A DNA stretch of 64,000 nucleotides, from positions 1 through 64,000 of the forward strand of contig JAAOMT010000710.1 of NCBI GenBank assembly GCA_016748015.1. Reading direction: 5' to 3'. Origin of the DNA: Geosiphon pyriformis. Lineage: Eukaryota > Glomeromycota > Glomeromycetes > Archaeosporales > Geosiphonaceae. The notes under the pieces are model-generated. The model was not told the DNA's origin and searched no databases. It was given only the letters and a program-made list of their open reading frames with translations. A program made the translations under genes and the position numbers. Positions 54,428-64,000 of the stretch are shown here, piece by piece. Positions within the stretch are counted from its first letter, which is position 1. The number at the start of each line of letters is the position of its first letter.

Positions 54428-57400
54428 CTACACATTTATATTAACCTGCATACTGCCATCCAGACCAGAAAAGAAACAAAATGGCTTCCGATGACCAAAA
54501 TTAACAGCAAAAGAATTGGCCACACCAAGCAATCTTACAATACCATCAAACAAACCCAAAGGCACACCATGAGAGAGTCCAGAAACAACACCACCATCAC
54601 AAACCAGACCAGTCTTCTCCATTACCACCTGGTGGCTGGACCTAATCAACCACACCTTAGCACAATGTAACCCAACAATAAACCTGACATAATTAACAAT
54701 CTGAGCAGCAGCCACCTTACTATCCTCGAAAATACCACAAGCCTCCTCATACCACTCCCTCAGCACAAATCCTTTGCAAATCAAAGTATACAATCCAACA
54801 TCAATAGAACATTGTGACAAAACTTGCAATACGGCAGAAGTAGGGGAACCACCAGCCAAAACTGATCAATGGGCAGAAGCCTCAGCCAAGATCTCTCCAT
54901 GAATGCCAGACTCATGAACACAAGTAAAAGCATGGTCAGAGAACTCCACCTCACTGCACAATAAACACAACACACTAGGGTAGCACTTATCATACAATCT
55001 TTTTCTGACTGCCACTAGCAATTTCCTGTGCACAGCCTTTATAAGATAAGTGCGAAACATTGAGGACTTACAACTAGTGAATCCAGCAAGCATATGAGAA
55101 TCAGGATGCCACACTTTTGCAGTAACAACCCAATCTATGCAACTAATCATTGCATCCAGAACCACATCACAACCAGAACCAGCCTCCCAATAAGCACGAC
55201 AAACGGACTGAAAAATATCTCTAACAAAATGACAGGCATTGCCAGAAACAGCGACACCCTCAGCAACCAAAAAATGTTCACACACATTAGCACAAAGAGA
55301 AAAGGGGGATCCAGAGGCAGTCCCAGCAGCCAAGTCAGCCTCCACATTACCAGAAATTCTAGAGTGGCCCTTCACTTTAACCCAACTCACACTAAGATCT
55401 TTATTCCTGACCAAATTAAAAATATAACGTCTCTCTAGCCAGCATTGATTATGGAAATTGGGGGTGGCCAAAGACATCTCAGATACACACACATCAATAG
55501 TGGCCTGACTGTCAAGATACAACACCACAGTACTTGAAGAAGAAATACACTCCAAGGACAAAGTGACAGTCTGTAATTCAGCTATAGTAGATAACAAAAG
55601 ACCACAAACAGCAACACCAACACTCTTATCCAAGACTGGAAAGTATGCAGCAGCACCACAGATGACTTCAGCAGAGCCTGCATTCTTTAAAGACCCATCT
55701 GTAAAAACTTCAAAAAAGCCAGACCAAATGTTATATAAACCATTTTTCACCACAAAAAATTTTCCAGATCCCAAAATGTCCAAACCAAGCTTCTCCGCAA
55801 AGCTAACAAAATCAGAAAATGAATAACCCTGACCCTTCAAAAATTCAGAAGAAACCATGAACCAATGAGGCACAGAACCATGCAAATCCAATCTCTTCTA
55901 ATTACGAAAAGTTTTCCAACCCAACAAAACACCCTTCTTATCAAAAAGTTGATCACTAAAAGTGACACCAAAGCATTTAAGAGATTTGACCAAATCAAAA
56001 TACAAAGACTTTCCAAGAATAGAGGACAATGGAAAATGACCAGGACTATGAAATGCAGTGGAGAAATTGTTTACCAAAGACAGCTCACTGCCTAAAAAAA
56101 TCTTCACCATTTCAGCCAAAAAATTGTCCACTGAATTAACACACAACCTAACCGGAAACTGCAACAGATCCAAAAGAGCCTAATCAAGAACCTATAGATC
56201 CAAAAACCTATGACTAAACAAATGTCTAAGAACACCAGAGGCATTAAAGAACATTATTAAAGCAGCAACCTTCCCTTCTGACTGCATCTGCTCAAAAGGC
56301 TTCAGGCCATATAATGAAGGATGATGCAAAGCAGCATCAAAAAAATCACAGGGGAGACAAGCCTTAGACCTGAGACCCTTCCTAACCAAGACATCCCACT
56401 TGCGACAAACATTAGGAAGGACAAAACTAAACTGAATATGATAGCTAACAATAGGCTGCAAAACAGCCGAAACCAGATAGGAGAATTGTTTATCTGTAAT
56501 AGCCTTCTTGAGCACAACATTAACAAAGAAATGTACATCCGCATGAGTCTTGGCAACACTCGGCCTTAAGAGCCCCTCAGTTGACAAAAAGATATCCAGA
56601 TACTGATGTGCTTCATCTTTTCTAGCAATAGAAATTGGCTGACCACAAATGCTTAATGAAGCCACTTTAACACCCTGATTGATAGAAATAGCTACCATCT
56701 TTTCACTGTTGATAGAAATATCATTGACCACAAAAAATTCACTGGCAATGTTCAGAGCATATTGAGTGGAAGCCTGACAATTCTCAATCCAGATCATATT
56801 ATCAACAAATACACCAGCCAAAAAATATGATGTCAAACCACCACCACTCTCAATCCTGCTAGTTTTCGAAACAAACTTAGTATCAATCCGGTACTTACAC
56901 AAATGTTCATGCCTCTTAACCTCACACAAAAGTGGATCGTAAAAAATCTTCCATAGAAGTGGTGAAAAGACCTTACTCTGATCCAGCCCATCATGCATCT
57001 TATAACCATCAGTCAAACCAAAGTCAGTCATCACCCTGTTAACTCTATCCTCATGAATACTACCAAAAAACCTTATGAATCTCTCACACATCTTGACATG
57101 CCACAAACTAGTCCTCAAATGATGCCATCCAACTGAATCATAAGCTTTCCACATATCTTGCAAGACCAACCACAACTCTCTATTTTTCTTAAGGGCATCC
57201 TCAACCACTAAACTGACAGCAAACACCAGAGATTGTGTGGACGTACCTTTTAGCACTAAGAAGTTGTCATCTCGAAGAATGTTGAACTTGCTACAAGCCA
57301 TCGAAATATGATCAGACAGAACTTTGGAAAGAATCTTCCTGGCAGTCTCAATCAAAGCAATGGGCCAAGTGTTCATAAGAACCCCATCCCAGTCATAAGG

Positions 57401-59113
57401 CTTAGAAATCATAGACACCCATGCCCTCTTCCACAAAACAGGTACCATACCAACAGACAAACATTTATTGAACAGCGCCAACAGGCACCCCAAAACCACT
57501 TCCTCATCATGCTTCCACAACTTATTAGGAATGCCAGACAAACCAGCGGCCTTGCTATTAGGTAGACCACCAACAACAGAAAGTAGCTCTCCCATACTGA
57601 TTGTACACATAACACCTGAAAAAGCATCATTCTGAACATAGTCTAAAGGCACATACTGACAAGCCCAAAGATCAGGAAGCACTGACTGCACAGAGTATTT
57701 CCTTGTCCACCCCTCCATTATCCTGTTCACGCTTGATTTCACTTCTCCAGGCAGCAACACCAACTCATCATCAACTACCAAATAATCCAACACCACCTTG
57801 TAAAAAGGTCTTTCCAATACACTCTTGATCATACTACCTTTGTCCGAACAGAAATTATCCATATGCTTTTCAATCGTCTTCTTGACAGATGTTTCCTTAG
57901 CCAATCTCAACTCAAACATCTTAGACCTTCTGTAATCTCTGTGAACCAATAACAAATGCCTAACAACAACATCAGATTTAACCCCTGAGTCAACCAAGTC
58001 CTTGAAAGCATGAGCCTTCACAACATTCAGAGTTAAAAATTTACTCACAAGACGATTAGTATCAGACAAGTCACCAGAGCAAAACTTCTTAACAATCTTG
58101 GCCACTAACATTTCCAGACCGAAAAACCTAGAAGAATGTATGTTTCTTGAACACTTGAACTCACTAAACCAATGCCTCGAAAACGTCACATCAGCAGAAT
58201 CTACCACAGCCCCCACCAAGACTGCCCACATAGCATTCACATCACCATGCATTTCTGCACCAGAGAACTCCTCACCCAAAGACAAGAGTTTTGTTGAAGA
58301 GAGATCCTTAAATTTGGCCCATTCAGCACAGTCAACATCCTTGATTTTGAACTTCCAATGGTCTCTATTCACTTGCTTATGCAAACTATTCAATCGAACA
58401 TCCAGAAGTCCACCCAAACCGACTGAAACCGCTACTGCCCTGTGATCAGTGTCAAAAAAATCCAAAACAGAGACCACTTAATGACCAGCTACAGCAGAAG
58501 ACAAATTACCACCAACAAAAATGTAATCAATTGTCTTCCCAACTCCTCTTGAGTTGCTCTACGCATAAAAATCAGCCAAATGATGACTAACAAATGAGTT
58601 GACCAAATCCAGACTCAAACAAAACTTGAAACTAGCACTTTTATCAGATCTATTCTCATTAAAGTCTCCACCCAAGATAACAAAATTGCTGGAGTTGACA
58701 GTCTTTGCAATGAGAGAATTAACTTCAGAAGCCTGACTAAACCTAGTCCCAGATGAGACACCAGCATACAACCCCAAAACAGTAACTAAAAGCTTGTTCT
58801 TAAACAAAAGCCGAACAGAAATAACCTGACCAGGAACTTTTTCTATCTTAGAAACATAACGAGCCAAAAAAGTGTTCATAATAATAGCAACCCCAGCACT
58901 CATAAAACCTTTATCCAATCCTGAAGAAAAAATTCGCACTTCATCAAACTTATCCTTAATCTAAGGCCCAGAAAAGGACTTCAACTTTGTCTCAGTGACA
59001 AAAAAAACCATATTTCTCAAGTCTATATGCCAACGAATAACATCCATTTGCTTCGTAAGAACATTGATATCTCGAACATTGCATGTAGCAAATTTTCAGA
59101 CTAAACAGCTCAT
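54428..59113 (-). pseudogene. LINE ORF2 polyprotein, copy 2 (1,562 codons, eight stops)
   Basis: Start ATG 59111-59113 overlaps the ORF1 stop (ATGA). Endonuclease: FATCNVRD, TETKL (about residue 39), GGDFNENRSDK (about 147). RT: KAAGLSGIPNKLWKH (about 523), QDMWKAYDSVGW, and FVDNMIWI at motif C (about 768), where the second catalytic Asp is Asn. RNase H: FTDGS (about 1136), STIAELQ, LYLDSQ and EADLAAG, so all four acidic residues remain. C-terminus: CLLCSEVEFSDHAFTCVHESGIH (about 1383). Stops at 59096, 58961, 58559, 58478, 56192, 56180, 55898 and 54866 (left coordinate). Six fall where the family or copy 1 has Trp, one at Gln. The 56195-58477 part is open for 761 codons. Confidence 0.88.
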
Positions 59114-60975
59114 TGGGATGAAAATGGAAGAGAACAACCCGAATTAGAGCACAAGAGATCCAATCTTGCCAGAACAGCACCAATTGAAGCTTCCAGAACA
59201 GACATCTTAGATTCCAAACCATCCATTTTGGAGATAAGAACCCTAAAGTCACTTGAGCTAAGAACAGCAGTAGATTCACCAGTGCCAGAAGAGGGGAAAA
59301 CAGATAAAGTTGATACATCATCCAAAGCCATATCTGAACCCACAACTGAAGCTGCAAGCACAGAAACAACTGGAGATGCACCATCAAAAAGAGAAGCCAA
59401 CAGCACCAAATTGACAAAACTGAGCTTTTTCAATATACCAGAAATCTGATCTGCCAAAATCTCCAAAGAGCATTCCAATGTTGCCAAACGAACGTCCAAT
59501 TGAAACATGACAAAAGGGTCAGATATCAAAGAAGAAGAAACCAAGCCAGAACGCACACCTGCACCAGAAGAACTAGAGGAAGACACACAAGAGAGAGAAC
59601 CACCAGCAACTTGAGCCCAAGTTTTACCAGTGAAAGACACTGGACGGGAGATAAAAGCCTGCTTCCTCTTATAAATGTCAGCCAAACAAACCCAATCCTG
59701 ATCAGAAACCACTCGCTTCCTGCAAGATCCAGAATTCTCACCTACAGGACAGACACCAGAAACATGACCAAATTGTTTACATGCAGTACAACAGGCCAGA
59801 GAAAGACCAGCCCAATGTAAATTTGCACCCTTGAACACTGAAACTGAACCAATAACCGCCAACTTGGATGCCTTATCACCAAAACAAATTATTGTGCATC
59901 TATTACAAACATAAAAACTAGAATTCCAGCCAATTAAACAAGTCTTCCCACCGTACAATTCCAACAAGTCTGACAAATCATGAGCAGTAATCTCAGTTGG
60001 TAAAGTATAGAGCAAAGCCTTATGTTGATTCCTAGATACCCATGTTTGTTTATTATTGATTGCTTTGGCCACACGAACAGAATTTTTTTCCACCAATACA
60101 GACCATTGAGCTGTGACCAAATCAGCCATTTCTGATGATTCATATTCCACCAAGGCCTTCTGCCAAAGACCAATAAGTTGTAACCTAACAGACACAATCT
60201 TACCAAATTTGAAAAATACTGCCTCAATTGCTGATTTGAAAAGATCCACCGGAATCTTCTTGACAATCACTTCCTGATTCAAATGGCTATTCATCTTTCT
60301 TACATTATCATTGACAAAAATTTTTTCACTAATCGCCATTTCCCTAGTCTTTTTCAAACTTAATTCAAAAGTAAAAGATGATCTTATTATGCCTGAAAAC
60401 TTTGAAGGAGTCGATGCCTCTCCAAAACCATTAATTTGATAAAAAATCTTTTTTACTGCAATCAACTTATCACTGTTGGTTTTTCCAGGCACAGCAGACA
60501 GTTCTATATCTAGGGTGAAAGATTTGACTGGCTTAAAACTGTGTGTATCTGCTGCACATAATTTAATCAATGACACAGAGCTGGCAAACTTAGGAAAAGG
60601 AAGCATCAAAATGTCATTATCATCACTCATGTTATCAAATGTCAGAACCTTTGGTGGGTGCCCCAACACGTACGTCCGAGTACGGGTTTTTCTAGGTGTT
60701 GTTTTGTCCTCATTTTTACTGTATTCAGAAGTGACCAAATTCACATAACTGGTCTCTTCAGTGACCATATTTTCTATGTTCTCCATGTCAGAAAGATCAC
60801 TAATACTGCTAGCTATACTACCTACCTTGCTGCTCCAAGACACCATATGTTCTGGTCCAGAGTCCCCTATATTCAACAAATTCAATGGTCCAGCAAACAA
60901 GTCCACCACACCTCCACTTGTTTCAGGTTTTTTTGGTTTTTTAAACAACACATCACGAGAGTAGACACTATCCAC
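59110..60975 (-). CDS. LINE ORF1 (gag-like RNA-binding protein), 621 aa, intact
   Basis: Starts MDSVYSRDVLFKKPKKPE. Ser/Asp-rich N-terminal third with a basic TPRKTRTRT (about residue 90). An RRM-like domain lies at about 230-300 (VIVKKIPVDLFKSAIEAVF and LIGLWQKALVEYES). A conserved central block (TAHDLSDLLELYGGKTCLIG) follows, then one CX2CX4HX4C zinc knuckle (CTACKQFGHVSGVC, about 395). A Ser-rich region and a Leu-heptad helix (MFQLDVRLATLECSLEILADQISGI) probably allow self-association. The stop TGA overlaps the ORF2 start. No premature stop is present, in contrast to ORF2. Confidence 0.85.
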   Translation of the reverse strand: MDSVYSRDVLFKKPKKPETSGGVVDLFAGPLNLLNIGDSGPEHMVSWSSKVGSIASSISDLSDMENIENMVTEETSYVNLVTSEYSKNEDKTTPRKTRTRTYVLGHPPKVLTFDNMSDDNDILMLPFPKFASSVSLIKLCAADTHSFKPVKSFTLDIELSAVPGKTNSDKLIAVKKIFYQINGFGEASTPSKFSGIIRSSFTFELSLKKTREMAISEKIFVNDNVRKMNSHLNQEVIVKKIPVDLFKSAIEAVFFKFGKIVSVRLQLIGLWQKALVEYESSEMADLVTAQWSVLVEKNSVRVAKAINNKQTWVSRNQHKALLYTLPTEITAHDLSDLLELYGGKTCLIGWNSSFYVCNRCTIICFGDKASKLAVIGSVSVFKGANLHWAGLSLACCTACKQFGHVSGVCPVGENSGSCRKRVVSDQDWVCLADIYKRKQAFISRPVSFTGKTWAQVAGGSLSCVSSSSSSGAGVRSGLVSSSLISDPFVMFQLDVRLATLECSLEILADQISGILKKLSFVNLVLLASLFDGASPVVSVLAASVVGSDMALDDVSTLSVFPSSGTGESTAVLSSSDFRVLISKMDGLESKMSVLEASIGAVLARLDLLCSNSGCSLPFSSQ

Positions 60976-61150
60976 TCACTTCTTTTTGGTGTTTGGACAG
61001 GTCCCCAAACCAGTCGAGCCAGAGCCAAAACCACCAGCAGATGAGCTCACTGGTTCTATCGCAATAAATAAAGGGTCATTCAAAGAAATAGTTATAGGAA
61101 ACAAAGGGAGATAGGAAAAGGGAAAACTATAACTTCAATAAATCTTTTAC
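60976..61150 (-). promoter_or_regulatory. LINE copy 2 5' UTR
   Basis: About 175 bases of balanced composition ahead of ORF1, where an internal promoter would be expected. It is related to the start of LINE copy 1 (ctctcttatctcc-like block near 6540). The upstream limit at about 61150 is where the sequence turns extremely AT-rich. Confidence 0.45.
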
Positions 61151-61689
61151 TCTCGTCATGGCCAGAGGATCGACAAGAGAAAAAATTTTCAATTTTTTAA
61201 AATTATTAAAAATTCATAAAAATAATAATATTAATTGGAAATAATATTATCTAAATATTAAATTAATATGTTTTAATAAAATATTTTATTATAATATTTT
61301 ATTTTATTTAAACAAATTATAATAAAAATAATTTTTTTATAAGATAATAAAAAATAATATAATCAAAACTAATTACTTATAACAAATTAAATATATATAT
61401 AAAAATAGAAAAAAAATTTAAAACAAAAAAAACTTATTATTTATAATAAAACTATAGTAAAAAGTTGATTTAATATAAAGCTAAAAAAATTATATATATA
61501 GCTAAATTATTTAAAATTTATGTATTATATTAATATTATTTTAATTACATTAATTATTTATGTATATTAAATTAATTTATTTATTTTAAGCTTACTTAAC
61601 ATATTATTTTTTCAAAAATTAATAATTTGGATAATTAAATTTAAATAATTAAATTTAAAATTTAATTGTTTATTAATGATACTAATTAT
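61151..61689. other. AT-rich spacer between two LINE-type elements
   Basis: Almost pure A/T. No gene. It separates the 5' end of the minus-strand LINE from the 5' end of the plus-strand ORF1-only element, so the two are divergent. Confidence 0.4.
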
Positions 61690-61739
61690 AATTATAATTA
61701 ATATAATAAAAACTTTTTGTCTTCTTAATTTTATAATCA

Positions 61740-63846
61740 TAATTAAAATAAAGAATAAAAAAGCTGTACTTGATATCTTTTCTAAGATATTTAATAAAAT
61801 TTTAACCAAAAAAGCTTTCTCTGTTGTAGAAACTACTAAACAGAATATCTTAAAAGCTTTTCTCTTAAATATTTATAGTAAAAAGCTGCTTTTAATGATT
61901 TCTAAAGCATTTTTTTTATCTTTGGCTGGTTTTTCACCAGTCAAAGTTCTTTTAAAGAACACACATGGATTAATTTTAGTATTGTTTTTACTTTTTTAAA
62001 AAGCCCAAAAGTTTTTAATAACAGATTAGTTAATAAGCTAATCTTTTCTTTTATAGTTTTTACATCAGATGCTGTTAGTACTTTTTTTCTGAAAAAAATG
62101 ATCAAAAAAACCAAAAATTCAGAAAAGTAAGGACAATTGTTTACTTTTGCTATTGTTATATTGAACTTTTTTGTGATTTTTAATAAGATCTTAAATAAAA
62201 TTTTTGTTGTTTTATTCAGTATATTGTCTAAAATAGGCCAAGATCAACCATTGACTATATTACCAAATGTAATGTTATTCAATAAATTTTTGTTAGTTAT
62301 AGAAGCAAAACAACTATTTCTTGTAGAGTTATCTGTTCTTAAAAGCTGGACTAATCAAATAAAAACTAAATCATTTTCTCTGCTGGTTTCTAATACTGTT
62401 GTTAATGGTGCTTAAGAAACTATTATTAATTGTTAAAGATTTGCTGAATAAGTGGCCTTCAATTTGGTGTTTGATGCTATTTTTAAAATTAAATTGGCTC
62501 ATGTTAAGACTGTTTTTCAGTTTATATATGGTTTTTTAAATACAAAATCAATATTAAAGAACAATATAAAGCTTTTTTGTATGAAATTTGTTTATTAAAA
62601 GTCTTTAAAAGCTGTCTTTTTGGTTGAATTTACAAGCTTTGTTTATTTAGCCACTCTTAAAATTGTCAAGTCTTTAGTAATTTCTGAGTTTGGTTCCTTT
62701 TTTGTTGCTGTTATACTGTATGATATACTTTTAAGTATATTTGTTGTTAACATTAAAACAGCTTTTAGTGTGTTTGATAAAATTACTTGGATTGTACAAA
62801 AGCCTGCTGGTATTTGGTAATATGTGGTAATTTATTTTGAAAAACTGAACTCTGTTATATCTGCTTTAAATCATTGATTGGTTTTGGTAGGTAAAGATAG
62901 TATTAAGATTCTTTTTTTGGTAAATTAAAATAAGACTATTCTGTTTCATAATAAATTTAAAGCCAAATTGGTTAATTTTTTTTTAATTGTATTATATTTA
63001 AAATCAGTAATATGATCTCTTAAGTTGGTAGTCAAATGTGTTTCATTCTTTATTTTTCTGATTCTGGTTATTATTTCTGGTTTGTTTTGGTTATATTTAA
63101 ATTTCAGATTAATTTGAATGCTGCTATTGTTAAGATTAATACACTAAAAAAGTATTATATTTGGTAGAAAACTCTTGATTGTTAATACTGTTTTAGGTGT
63201 CAAGAAATAAGCTATCTGGTTATAGACTATAAGGTTTTTTTACTTTTTTCTTCTAAGACTTTTAAGATATTTGCTCTATGTTTTGTAAATATAAAGTTTT
63301 ATGTTAAGGTGGCTGTTCCTTTAAGCTTTTTTGAGTTCTTTCTATTGGTAACTTCTGCTTTTTTTTCTAAGGTTGAAGATAATCTTTTAATTTTGTCTTG
63401 GTTGGTGTTTTTGGAATCTGATTTGGCCAAGTTGTTTACTTTAGTTAGATTTATTATTAATCTTGTTGACATATTGGTAACTATTTTTAAACAATTTGTT
63501 AAAAGTAATTTTGTGATAAACAGCAAGCTTAAAAACAAAAATAAATAAGCTTATAGTGTATTTGAATGCTTTTAGCAAATCTGTTAATAAGTTGGAAAAA
63601 AAAGTAGTGGCTTTAAAAACAAAGTGTAACATAAAAGATATTAATATGTTTAGTAATTATGGAATTTTAATTGAAGTAAATAAAAAAATGTTTGGCAAGT
63701 TAATAGTACTTTGAAAATTTGAATCTCTTAAAGTTAAGTCTTGTTTCATAAAAACAGCCAAATAACTTATTGAATTGGTTCCTAGTAGTCTTACTTTGTT
63801 TAATATTGTTCAAAAAATGTCTATTTTAAACAAATTTTCTTGTAAG
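61740..63846 (+). pseudogene. ORF1 (gag-like) of the ORF1-only element
   Basis: Decayed protein text: KKAVLDIFSKIFNKI and KKAFSVVETTKQNIL (61760-61860), LAGFSPVKV, LSVLKSWTNQIKTKS (about 62330-62375), FKIKLAHVKTVFQFIYGFL (62480-62540). A region ending NIKTAFSVFDKITWIVQKPAGIW (to 62817) looks RRM-like; then LVLVGKDSIKILFLVN. The zinc knuckle starts CFRCQEI (63189-63212), but its His and last Cys both read Tyr, each one G-to-A or C-to-T step away. The end includes LEKKVVALKTKCN, KTAK and LVPSSLTLFNIVQKMSILNKFSC. At least one frameshift lies between 62960 and 63130. Confidence 0.65.
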
Positions 63847-63850
63847 ATAA

Positions 63851-64000
63851 CAGTATAGTATAGTCCAAACTGGCTTGAATAACTGATTATATGTAGAAAG
63901 TATATAAACTATACTTAGTTTAGAATACTTAGTTTTTTCTAAAGTACTAGATAATAGTTGGATTATATTTATTAAACTTTAATAATAATAAAAATTAATA
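63851..64000 (+). repeat. 3' UTR and tail of the ORF1-only element
   Basis: About 150 bases homologous to the 3' UTRs of the ORF2-bearing LINEs, ending in (aat)n-like sequence at the window edge. Confidence 0.7.

Larger units (their letters stand above)
54290..61150 (-). mobile_element. LINE copy 2, full length, best preserved
   Basis: Minus strand: 5' UTR about 60976-61150, ORF1 60975-59110, ORF2 59113-54428, 3' UTR 54427 to about 54290 ending in an A-rich run. APE endonuclease, RT, RNase H and a Cys/His C-terminus place it with RNase H-bearing LINEs (I/Tad-like); exact clade needs phylogeny. It is richer in G and C than its flanks and than LINE copy 1, so it is the youngest LINE here. ORF1 is intact; ORF2 has eight in-frame stops and no frameshift. 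Confidence 0.9.
61690..64000 (+). mobile_element. ORF1-only LINE relative (reaches window edge)
   Basis: A complete though broken ORF1 of a second type is followed directly by a LINE 3' UTR (63860-64000) with no ORF2 between. The 3' UTR matches LINE copies 1-4 (aactgattatatgtagaaag, tacttagtttag, gtactagataatagttgg, then aat repeats). Its ORF1 is only distantly like that of LINE copy 2. The arrangement resembles the mammalian HAL1 idea: an ORF1-only unit moved by another element's ORF2. Confidence 0.65.

Noticed and set aside
55094-58445. Plus-strand ORFs (for example 55094, 57308 and 58098) over LINE copy 2
   Set aside because: Antisense shadows of ORF2, which carries the RT and RNase H motifs on the minus strand.
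54428-59113. Reassigned stop codons (UAG/UGA read as Trp)
   Set aside because: TAG, TGA and TAA all occur at Trp positions, and the spliced host genes read normally with the standard code and use TGG; decay explains this better.
1-64000. CRISPR array, tRNA or rRNA genes
   Set aside because: No regularly spaced identical repeats with unique spacers and no tRNA/rRNA landmarks were found by eye; the tandem repeats present are LTR minisatellites or short direct repeats.

Overview
The window is eukaryotic, very AT-rich and dominated by decayed transposable elements, with two small islands that look like ordinary fungal genes. Short introns with GT..AG ends (60-85 bp), pyrimidine-rich promoters and the transposon families present (two-ORF LINEs with RNase H, dUTPase-carrying Ty3/gypsy elements, IS607-Fanzor) point to an arbuscular mycorrhizal fungus (Glomeromycotina, Rhizophagus/Gigaspora-like). 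This placement rests on family recognition from memory, not on a search.

Layout. 1-2127: a two-exon gene for a single-pass membrane protein of 640 aa. 2541-4318: a decayed IS607-type transposon, with a serine recombinase (tnpA) followed by a Fanzor (eukaryotic TnpB-like, RuvC) nuclease. 4930-6525: a heavily decayed ORF1-only LINE relative. 6530-13350: a full-length but nonsense-riddled LINE (+). 13877-27650: a Glomeromycotina repeat-encoded protein gene, split at 15222/25249 by a complete Ty3/gypsy element (element A, minus strand, 15223-25248, TSD ATGA). 27830-28833: a pogo/Tigger transposase remnant (-). 29134-31145: two unidentified transposon-type ORF remnants. 31441-33640: a 5'-truncated LINE (+). 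33655-46280: a minus-strand LINE remnant broken by three LTR insertions: a solo LTR (TSD CCAG), Ty3/gypsy element B (35119-44981, TSD ACAT) and another solo LTR (TSD ATAT). 47640-49907: host gene island with an E-box-like palindrome, tandem repeats and a six-exon gene. 51105-52700: a two-ORF unidentified repeat, also present at 30560-31145. 54290-61150: the best preserved LINE (-), with intact ORF1 (621 aa) and an ORF2 of 1,562 codons carrying eight stops. 61690-64000: a second ORF1-only LINE relative ending in the same 3' tail as the ORF2-bearing LINEs.

How the parts relate. The full LINEs encode RNA-binding ORF1, APE endonuclease, RT, RNase H and a C-terminal Cys/His motif, with ORF1 and ORF2 overlapping as ATGA. 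The ORF1-only units share the LINE 3' tail, so they were probably copied in trans. Both gypsy elements carry a Cys-rich module and a dUTPase between protease and RT, plus an extra ORF after integrase whose last codons run through the polypurine tract into the 3' LTR. LINE decay is almost entirely by base substitution (TGG to TAG/TGA/TAA, CAG to TAG, GAT to AAT) with frames preserved, suggesting cytosine deamination at methylated repeats or an RIP-like process. The host genes and the IS607-Fanzor remnant keep CpG-containing, more balanced sequence.
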